Of a stretch of DNA of 64,000 nt, positions 56,445 to 64,000 are shown piece after piece. The position numbers were made by a program, and so were the translations under genes. The notes under the pieces were generated by a model. That model was not told the origin of the DNA. It made no database searches and saw nothing but the letters and a program-made list of their open reading frames with translations. Source of the stretch: Plebeiibacterium marinum (lineage in GTDB: Bacteria; Bacteroidota; Bacteroidia; Bacteroidales; Marinilabiliaceae); contig NZ_JAPDPI010000002.1 of the NCBI RefSeq assembly GCF_026013615.1, positions 1 through 64,000 of the forward strand, read 5' to 3'. Position 1 is the first letter of the stretch; every line of letters begins with the position of its first letter.

Positions 56445-57776
56445 TTGAAATTTTCAGATTTAAATTTAAACACACCCCTTTTAAATGCCATTAGCGAAAC
56501 GGGACTTACCGACACAACCCCTATTCAGGAAGAAGTATATCCTGTAGCCATGTCGGGAAGAGACATTGTGGGGATTGCGCAAACCGGAACAGGAAAAACA
56601 ATATCATACATACTTCCTATTTTAAGAAACTTAAAATTCAGCAAACAGCGTCATCCCAGGATCCTGGTACTTGTACCAACCCGCGAACTTGTTGAACAGG
56701 TTGTGGGTGAGTTTGAAAAATTAACCGAATATATGACCGTGCGAATCGCCGGCGTTTATGGAGGAACAAACATCAACACCCAAAAACAAGCTGTTTACGA
56801 TGGCCTGGATATACTGGTAGGCACTCCCGGACGACTTATAGACCTGGCTCTTACCGGAACCCTCCGATTCAAGTCCATCCAAAAGTTAGTAATCGATGAA
56901 GTTGACGAAATGTTAAACCTGGGTTTTAAACCCCAGATTGAAAGAATCGTTGACCTGTTGCCGGAAAAAAGGCAGAACCTGATGTTTTCTGCAACGCTAA
57001 CTTATGATGTTGAAGAGCTAATAAACCACTTCTTTTACAACCCTGTAAAAATAGAAGTAGCCCCTGCCGGAAAACCAGTAGAAAAAATATTCCAGTCAGC
57101 CTACCAGGCACCTAATTTTTACACAAAGATCAACCTTTTGCTTTACCTGCTTGACGTAAACCATGGAATGGACAAGGCATTAATCTTTGTAAAGAGCCGA
57201 CAAATAGCCGACATATTATACAACAATCTGGAAGAAATATTTGAAGAAGAAGTTGGAGTTATCCATTCCAACAAATCGCAAAATTTCAGATTCAGAATGG
57301 TAAATGAATTTACCGAGGGCAACCTGAAATTACTGATTGCAACTGACTTGATTGCCAGAGGTCTTGACATCAGCAACGTTACACACGTTATTAACTTTGA
57401 CTTACCTGATGAAGCTGAAGCCTATGTACACAGGATTGGCCGTACAGGTAGAGCTGAAGCAGAAGGGAATGCGATAGCCTTTATCAACGATAAAGAACAG
57501 GAAATGTGGCATAAGATTGAAAAATTGACAGGCTCCAAAGTTACAATCGACAAACTGCCACCCGATGTGGAGATTTCAGAACTTGCTTTAGATACTGAAA
57601 CACCAGAAATTGCAGGAAAGACTTTAATAAAAACACCTAAAATAGATGCAACTAAAGGCTCGGCATATCATGAAAAAAAGGAAAAAAACAAAAAAGTAAA
57701 CCTTGGTGGATCGTACAGAAGAAAACTAGCCGCAAAATACAAGAAACCGAAAACAAGAGGACAAAAAAGAAAATAA
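56445..57776 (+). CDS. DEAD-box RNA helicase
   Basis: TPIQEEVYP Q-motif, AQTGTGKT, PTRELVEQ, VIDEVDEM (DEVD variant of DEAD), SAT, HRIGRTGRAE; basic C-tail. Confidence 0.93.
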   Translation: MKFSDLNLNTPLLNAISETGLTDTTPIQEEVYPVAMSGRDIVGIAQTGTGKTISYILPILRNLKFSKQRHPRILVLVPTRELVEQVVGEFEKLTEYMTVRIAGVYGGTNINTQKQAVYDGLDILVGTPGRLIDLALTGTLRFKSIQKLVIDEVDEMLNLGFKPQIERIVDLLPEKRQNLMFSATLTYDVEELINHFFYNPVKIEVAPAGKPVEKIFQSAYQAPNFYTKINLLLYLLDVNHGMDKALIFVKSRQIADILYNNLEEIFEEEVGVIHSNKSQNFRFRMVNEFTEGNLKLLIATDLIARGLDISNVTHVINFDLPDEAEAYVHRIGRTGRAEAEGNAIAFINDKEQEMWHKIEKLTGSKVTIDKLPPDVEISELALDTETPEIAGKTLIKTPKIDATKGSAYHEKKEKNKKVNLGGSYRRKLAAKYKKPKTRGQKRK

Positions 57777-57875
57777 ACAAATTAATAAAATTTGTTAATC
57801 TCGGCCCAATATGGGTTTCTTCATGAAATATGTTGTATTTTTCGGTGGCATCAAAAACAATTGTAAGCAACAAAT

Positions 57876-60578
57876 ATGAACACTGAAAGAAAACGTCTAG
57901 AAGATTGTTCAACCCAGAATATAGAATGGAAGAAATGGGGACCATATCTTAGCGAAAGACAGTGGGGAACCGTTAGAGAGGACGATGGATCAACAAACAA
58001 TCCCTGGCTATCGTTTACCCATGATCAATCCAGATCAAGAGTATACCGATACGGGGAAGACGGAATTGCCGGGATTAGCGACGACAAGCAACACTTATGC
58101 TTTGCACTGTCGCTATGGAATAAAAAAGATCCTATTTTAAAAGAGCGCCTTTTTGGGCTCTCCGGCCCCAAAGGAAACCACGGCGAAGATGTTAAGGAGT
58201 ATTATTTCTACCTTGACTCTACGCCCACGCACTCATACATGAAATATTTGTATAAATATCCATTGAGTGAATTCCCTTACCTGGAACTGGTAGACACCAA
58301 CGGGAGCAGAACAAAGAACGACTTTGAGTTCGAGCTCCTTGACACCAAAGCTTTCAACAACAGCAACTACCTTGATGTTTATATTGAATATGCAAAAAAA
58401 AGCACCGAAAACATCCATATAAAGATCACTGCATACAACAGATCTAAAGAAGATGCCAATGTAGTTTTTCTCCCTACCCTCTGGTACAGAAACACCTGGT
58501 GGAATTACAAAACTACAGAACCAAGCATCAAGCTTTTGGACGACAATTCAATAATTGCCCAGGATGATAACTTAGGCAGTTATGTGCTTAGCACAGAATT
58601 AACACCATTATGGCTGTTTACCAACAACGAAACCAATTATAAGCGACTTTACGACACCCCCAACCCTTCACCATTTGTAAAAGATGCTTTTAACGAATTT
58701 ATTGTAAACCACGATACAGAAGCCATAAACCCGGAGCAACACGGAACAAAGGCTGGAGCCATGTTCGATATTACTATTCCCGCCGGCGACAAAATTGAAC
58801 TTCGAATGGCTTTAAAGTCCACATCCACTCCAAAACACTCATTTAATACTTTTGAGGAAAGGATGGGGATCCGCAGAAAAGAAGCAGATGAGTTTTACGA
58901 AGACATCTACCCGCCAAATACATCAGAGGATGAAAAAAGGGTTATACGACAAGCCTTTGCAGGAATGCTATGGACCAAACAATATTACGAATTTGATGTT
59001 TCAGAATGGCTTAACGAATACAAAGGAGGCCCACGCCACTCCCTGCGCAATCACGACTGGGAACATTTAAAAAACAGCGACATTATAAGCATGCCAGACA
59101 AATGGGAATATCCATGGTATGCCGTTTGGGATCTGGCGTTCCACACCATACCCATAACAATGGTAGATCCGTATTTTGCTAAAGAACAGTTAACACTCTT
59201 CTTAAAAAAGAACTATCAGCATCCTAACGGACAAATCCCGGCTTACGAATGGAGCTTCAATGATGTTAACCCCCCGGTACATGCTTACGCCGTAATTACT
59301 CTATACAAAAACCTGAAACAAATGCTCAACATTGTTGACAAAGAGTTTTTGAAGGAGTGTTTTGATGGTCTCGATAGAAATTTTCAATGGTGGATCAACC
59401 ACAAAGACCCAACATCCAAAAATGCGTTCCAGGGAGGATTTCTTGGGCTTGACAACATTGGTGTCTTTGACAGGAGTCAATCATTACCCACAGGCGGACA
59501 CATTGAACAGTCGGATGGCAATGCATGGATGGCTCTGTACGCACAAAACATGCTTGAAATAAGTCTGGAGTTAATCATACAGGGGTATGACGAATACAAG
59601 GAAAAGGCAGTAGATTACTACAACCACTTTCTTGAAATTGCTTCGGCAATGGACAGAATAGGAGATAATGAAGACGAAATGTGGGATGAAGAAGACCAGT
59701 TTTTCTACGATGTACTTCGCTTCCCAGATGGTAGCGCCACAAGACTTAAAGTTCGGTCGTTGGTTGGGTTACTTCCCATGTGCGCCTCTACAGTTTTGGA
59801 GCCTGAGCACTTAAAACTGCTTCCTAATTTTGCAAAGCAATATCAGTTTATGATAACGCGCACCAAGCGATTATCAAAAACAATTGCCAACCCTATGGAG
59901 CCCGGAAAAAACAAAAGAAGGTTGCTCGGTATACTAAATGAAAACAAACTCAGATCCGTTTTAAAGGTAATGCTCGATGAAAATGAATTTTTAAGCGCAT
60001 ACGGCATCCGTTCCCTTTCTAAACATCATGAAGAAAATCCTTATGTTTTCAAATGGAACGATGAGGAATTTACAGTAAAATATATTCCCGGGGAATCTGA
60101 CAGCTCCATGTTTGGGGGCAATTCCAATTGGAGAGGACCCATCTGGTTCCCGGCTAACACAGTAATCATAAGGGCTCTTTACCAGAACTACGCTTATTAC
60201 GGGGATGACTTTAAAATCGAATGTCCAACAGGCTCCGGCAACATGATGACATTAATAGAGGTTGCTCAGGAAATTATCCACCGCCTGGAAAAGATATTTT
60301 TAAAAGACGAAAATGGTTACAGGCCGGTTTACGGTTGGTATGAAGAGTTCCAAAAAGACAAACATTGGGAAAATAACCTACTTTTTTATGAATATTTCCA
60401 TGGAGATAACGGAGCTGGCATCGGAGCCAGTCACCAAACCGGTTGGACCGGCATGATTGCTTACCTGATGGTAATGTTCCGCACCTATAACTTCCAAAAG
60501 TTAATGGAAAAAGCACACTGGGACAAGGACACTCAACTTAACAAAACAGAAAAAGAGGACAACAACCTCAACGAATAA
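57876..60578 (+). CDS. GH63-like glycoside hydrolase (glucosidase family)
   Basis: SERQWGTVREDDGSTNNPWLSFTHDQSRSRVYRYGEDGIAGISDD; WAVWDLAFHTIPI, PAYEWSFNDVNPPVHA, MFGGNSNWRGPIWFPANTVI. Confidence 0.85.
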   Translation: MNTERKRLEDCSTQNIEWKKWGPYLSERQWGTVREDDGSTNNPWLSFTHDQSRSRVYRYGEDGIAGISDDKQHLCFALSLWNKKDPILKERLFGLSGPKGNHGEDVKEYYFYLDSTPTHSYMKYLYKYPLSEFPYLELVDTNGSRTKNDFEFELLDTKAFNNSNYLDVYIEYAKKSTENIHIKITAYNRSKEDANVVFLPTLWYRNTWWNYKTTEPSIKLLDDNSIIAQDDNLGSYVLSTELTPLWLFTNNETNYKRLYDTPNPSPFVKDAFNEFIVNHDTEAINPEQHGTKAGAMFDITIPAGDKIELRMALKSTSTPKHSFNTFEERMGIRRKEADEFYEDIYPPNTSEDEKRVIRQAFAGMLWTKQYYEFDVSEWLNEYKGGPRHSLRNHDWEHLKNSDIISMPDKWEYPWYAVWDLAFHTIPITMVDPYFAKEQLTLFLKKNYQHPNGQIPAYEWSFNDVNPPVHAYAVITLYKNLKQMLNIVDKEFLKECFDGLDRNFQWWINHKDPTSKNAFQGGFLGLDNIGVFDRSQSLPTGGHIEQSDGNAWMALYAQNMLEISLELIIQGYDEYKEKAVDYYNHFLEIASAMDRIGDNEDEMWDEEDQFFYDVLRFPDGSATRLKVRSLVGLLPMCASTVLEPEHLKLLPNFAKQYQFMITRTKRLSKTIANPMEPGKNKRRLLGILNENKLRSVLKVMLDENEFLSAYGIRSLSKHHEENPYVFKWNDEEFTVKYIPGESDSSMFGGNSNWRGPIWFPANTVIIRALYQNYAYYGDDFKIECPTGSGNMMTLIEVAQEIIHRLEKIFLKDENGYRPVYGWYEEFQKDKHWENNLLFYEYFHGDNGAGIGASHQTGWTGMIAYLMVMFRTYNFQKLMEKAHWDKDTQLNKTEKEDNNLNE

Positions 60579-60590
60579 AATTTAACAAAT

Positions 60591-60617
60591 AAGGGGGCAT
60601 ATAAAAAACGCCCCCTT
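60591..60617. terminator. Hairpin between convergent genes (AAGGGGGC...GCCCCCTT)
   Basis: 8-bp perfect inverted repeat, 11-nt loop; weak T-run. Confidence 0.6.
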
Positions 60618-60621
60618 CACA

Positions 60622-63090
60622 TTACTTCCTGTTTGGTTCTGCCACCAAAGGATCATCAGGCCATTTATGCCTGGGATATCTTGCCTTTAATTCCTTTTTT
60701 ACTTCAAAATAGGCATTATCCCAAAAACTCCTGAGGTCGCCAGTAATCTGAACCGGCTTAAAACCCGGCGATAACAAATGCATCAACAAACTAACTTTAC
60801 CCTTATTTACAGCAGGTGTTTCCTGCCATCCAAAAATCTCTTGCAATCTCACAGACAAAACAGGAACGTCACCATTGGCATGGTACTGTATTACAATTTT
60901 TGATCCTGTCGGCACCTGTATCCTATCCGGAGCCAATTCATCTAAAACCTGCTGTTTCTCATAACTTAAATGATGCTGCAACACCTCTTTCAACTTAATT
61001 TTCTTAAGATCCTCAGGCCTTTTAACCTGCGATAGATAAGGAGCCAACCATTCTTTAGCATCACCAAGTAAAGTTGCTTTACTAACATCCGGCCATCCTT
61101 CTTCCGGATTCCATTTTCTTAAGCTTAAAACCCGGTTTTGCCACTGAGTAACCTCTTTATTCCAATCAAGCAACCATCCCCCTTCTTTTTCTATGGCCTT
61201 TAAAATAGCAGCAACCTTCTGCCCCTCATCACACTGATGCAGTGGCTTTGATTGCAGAATAATATGTCCGATACAAAGGTTTCGCTCTGCTTTAAAACCA
61301 CCTTTTTTCGTATCCCATTCCACCATTTCCTTTTCCTTGACCATGGGAGCCAGATCACGAGGATTTAAAGGTGAGGCCATAAAAATCTTCCCAAGTCCTT
61401 CACGCATACTAACCTGAGCTACGGCAAGCCACTCTTCGTGAGCCAGGTCATCCTTATGTCCGGCAGCAGCAACAGCTCCATTGGCCATACGGAACTGGGC
61501 ATTATTTCCAGGTTTTGCATGGGCAATCCTTTCCGGATAAGCATAAACCAATAGCAATCCGGTTTCAAATGGATCCACTGGCCCATTATCTACTTTAACT
61601 CCCAACATTTTACGATACTGATTCGCCACCTTTTCTATCCGCGACAAAACTTTATTACTCACCAACCCTTTCCTGCTTTTTCGCAGGGCTTCTATCCGGA
61701 GATTTACATCAATGCCTGACTCCCTTTCCAGTGGATCTCGCTCTTCCATCACTGCTGCTATATCCGTTGCCAGCTCTGCCAATCCTTCCTCCTGTGCCAT
61801 TAACAACATATGGGCAATACGGGGATGACAAGGGAGTTTATCTATCTCTTTCCCAAGATCAGTAATTTTCCCATCCTCCAAGGCTTCCAGCTGATGCAAA
61901 AGATCTGAAGCCTGAGCCACAGAACCCGACGGTGGCGGTGTTAACCAAATAAGACTGTCCGGCTTTGAAATTCCCCAAACAGCCAAATCCAATACCAGAG
62001 AAGCCAAATCCGCTTCCTGAATCTCGGGAGTACGATGCTCCTTCAAACGAGATTGTGTAGCTTTAGTCCACATCCTGTAACAAACCCCAGGAGCCAAACG
62101 ACCAGCCCTTCCGGCTCTCTGATCAGCAGCATCCCTGGTAATCTCAATAGTTTCCAATCGACTCAAAGCTGAAGACGGATCAAAACGCATTGTTCTTGAA
62201 AAGCCACAATCCACCACTACTTTTATGCCTTCTATGGTCAAACTGGTTTCGGCAATTGAGGTTGCCAGCACAACTTTCCGCTTCCCATTTTTATCAGGCA
62301 TGATAGCCGCGAACTGCCTTGAGGGCGGCAACTGGCCATATAATGGATGAACAGCTATTTCATTCAGTGTTTTCCTTAAAATAGCTTCACATTTACGAAT
62401 CTCCCCTTCTCCCGGCAAAAAAACCAACACATCCCCCTCTTCCTTTGCCATAACTTTTTTTACCAACCTGGCAGTCAATTCCGGAAGCATTCTCACATCA
62501 CTCTCTCCTTCATACTTTATCTCTACGGGAAATTGGCGCCCCTGACTCTGAACCACTTTTGCCTTTAACAACGACGACAATTGCGGGAGGTTTAAGGTAG
62601 CCGACATAATCATTATCCGTAAATCAGGACGAAGTACTTGCTGAGACTCCCTGGACAAGGCCAGGGCTACATCTGCAAAAAGGCTTCGTTCATGGAACTC
62701 ATCAAAAATAACCATCCCCACGTTTTCAATTGCATTATCCGACTGCAGCATCCGCGTAAGAATACCTTCCGTAACAACCTCTATTTTAGTTTTTTCAGAA
62801 ACACAATTATCAAAACGGATACGATACCCCACCGATTCTCCTACTTTTTCGCCTAGCAAATCCGCCATACGCATGGCAATTGTTTTTGCAGCCAACCGCC
62901 TTGGCTCAAGCATGATAATCTTTCTTCCCTCCAACCATTCTTCCTTCATTAACGCCAGGGGTAATACCGTGCTTTTTCCTGCACCCGCCGGGGCATTAAC
63001 TATAATAGTATTCTCTTCTCCCAATGCCCCTCTTACTTCCTCAACTATTTCAACTACGGGCAAATCAATCTTTGCAATATCTAATTTCAA
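60622..63090 (-). CDS. hrpB: ATP-dependent helicase HrpB
   Basis: NAPAGAGKSTVLPLALM, FDEFHERSLFADVALAL, ATSIAETSLTIEG, QRAGRAGRLAPGVCYRMW. Confidence 0.95.
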   Translation of the reverse strand: MKLDIAKIDLPVVEIVEEVRGALGEENTIIVNAPAGAGKSTVLPLALMKEEWLEGRKIIMLEPRRLAAKTIAMRMADLLGEKVGESVGYRIRFDNCVSEKTKIEVVTEGILTRMLQSDNAIENVGMVIFDEFHERSLFADVALALSRESQQVLRPDLRIMIMSATLNLPQLSSLLKAKVVQSQGRQFPVEIKYEGESDVRMLPELTARLVKKVMAKEEGDVLVFLPGEGEIRKCEAILRKTLNEIAVHPLYGQLPPSRQFAAIMPDKNGKRKVVLATSIAETSLTIEGIKVVVDCGFSRTMRFDPSSALSRLETIEITRDAADQRAGRAGRLAPGVCYRMWTKATQSRLKEHRTPEIQEADLASLVLDLAVWGISKPDSLIWLTPPPSGSVAQASDLLHQLEALEDGKITDLGKEIDKLPCHPRIAHMLLMAQEEGLAELATDIAAVMEERDPLERESGIDVNLRIEALRKSRKGLVSNKVLSRIEKVANQYRKMLGVKVDNGPVDPFETGLLLVYAYPERIAHAKPGNNAQFRMANGAVAAAGHKDDLAHEEWLAVAQVSMREGLGKIFMASPLNPRDLAPMVKEKEMVEWDTKKGGFKAERNLCIGHIILQSKPLHQCDEGQKVAAILKAIEKEGGWLLDWNKEVTQWQNRVLSLRKWNPEEGWPDVSKATLLGDAKEWLAPYLSQVKRPEDLKKIKLKEVLQHHLSYEKQQVLDELAPDRIQVPTGSKIVIQYHANGDVPVLSVRLQEIFGWQETPAVNKGKVSLLMHLLSPGFKPVQITGDLRSFWDNAYFEVKKELKARYPRHKWPDDPLVAEPNRK

Positions 63091-63468
63091 TCTTTCCTGT
63101 ATTAATTTTAATAAAATACAAAGTTAGGGAAAAGACTCCAGTACCAGGCAACAACACTTTATTTCAAATACCCTGATCCCTTTTTCCTGCAACTTTATAC
63201 ATTTCAGAATTCGGTTCATTCATCTTTTTTCAGATATTAACCATATTAGTCCTTTATCTAATAAGTATTTATTAATTTAGCCGCGATTTTGTGAAGTTTT
63301 TTTACGTGTTCAACCAAAACGAATTGTCTTTAAAGGGTAGTTTTTATTGGGAAACAGAAAACATCACAATACAAAACAATTTAGGATGACAAAATACATA
63401 TCAATTCGTTGTGTTTTATTCATTTATCCTAAGTAATTTCGTTGAGAACAATAAGGCAAATACAACGC

Positions 63469-64000
63469 ATGAAGAATATCAAAGTAGGCCAAAAAGAATT
63501 TGGCAAGGACAAACTTTTTATCATCGCAGGCCCTTGTGTGGTAGAAGAGGAGTCTATAATGATGAAAACTGCTGAAAGACTCAAGCAGATAGCTGACAAC
63601 CTGGATCTCCCTTTTATTTTCAAATCATCTTATGTAAAGGACAACAGAAGTTCTGTTGATTTTTACCATGGCCCGGGATTGGAAGAAGGATTAAAGATAT
63701 TGGAAAAAGTAAAAAACACTTTTGATGTACCTGTAATTTCAGATGTACACCAGGCTTCTGAAGTTAAGCCGGCAGCTGAGGTATTGGACGTTATTCAGAT
63801 ACCTGCATATTTGTGCATGCAAACATCATTGGTTACAGAGGCAGCAAAAACAGGAAAGGCTATCAACATAAAGCACGGACAATTTTTGGCTCCGGAAAAC
63901 ATGATTAAACCAGTTCAAAAGGTAGAGGCTTTTGGCAACAAAAACATCATGGTTACAGAACGGGGATATACATTCGGCTACAACGACCTAATTGTGGATC
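63469..64000 (+). CDS. kdsA: 3-deoxy-8-phosphooctulonate synthase, truncated by the window end
   Basis: Manual translation: MKNIKVGQKEFGKDKLFIIAGPCVVEEES...FKSSYVKDNRSSVDFYHGPGLEEGLKIL...VISDVHQ...IQIPAYLCMQTSLV...NIKHGQFLAPENM. Confidence 0.95.
   Translation, partial: MKNIKVGQKEFGKDKLFIIAGPCVVEEESIMMKTAERLKQIADNLDLPFIFKSSYVKDNRSSVDFYHGPGLEEGLKILEKVKNTFDVPVISDVHQASEVKPAAEVLDVIQIPAYLCMQTSLVTEAAKTGKAINIKHGQFLAPENMIKPVQKVEAFGNKNIMVTERGYTFGYNDLIVD

Noticed and set aside
1-64000. Search for mobile elements, toxin-antitoxin, restriction or phage-defence genes
   Set aside because: Every long ORF is accounted for by housekeeping or envelope functions; no transposase, integrase, nuclease or defence motif was recognised.

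Overview
This is a 64 kb chromosomal window from a Bacteroidetes genome, probably Bacteroidales/Marinilabiliales-like; the lineage is inferred from gene content, gene order and TAnnTTTG-type promoters. Most of it is housekeeping DNA. The centrepiece is a complete-looking minus-strand division/cell-wall (dcw) cluster: mraZ-rsmH-ftsL-ftsI(PASTA)-murE-mraY-murD-ftsW-murG-murC-ftsQ-ftsA-ftsZ-yqeY (about 19.5-35.4 kb). It is flanked by pyrC, aspartokinase, fbp, mfd, coaX, lptC, a CNNM/CorC-like protein, a PpiD-type PPIase, an amidophosphoribosyltransferase-like protein, aspS, tadA, a DEAD helicase, a GH63-like enzyme, hrpB and the start of kdsA (cut by the right edge). I saw no CRISPR array, prophage, IS element, tRNA or rRNA gene. 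The left edge does carry what looks like an outward-facing rRNA promoter with a boxA. The most interesting signals are non-coding: (1) three tandem hairpin elements with a shared 13-nt tail but different, self-complementary stems, between a STAS gene and a universal-stress gene; (2) a family of strictly 7-bp-phased degenerate intergenic tracts at several separate loci, in which the terminal base of the heptad looks homogenised within each tract but differs between tracts; (3) four 10-bp-spaced MraZ-like boxes upstream of mraZ. At the protein level, a dihydrolipoamide-dehydrogenase-like flavoprotein lacks both redox cysteines, and two PlsC-type acyltransferases have HX5D instead of HX4D. All calls were made by reading the sequence and the supplied translations; no database search was run.
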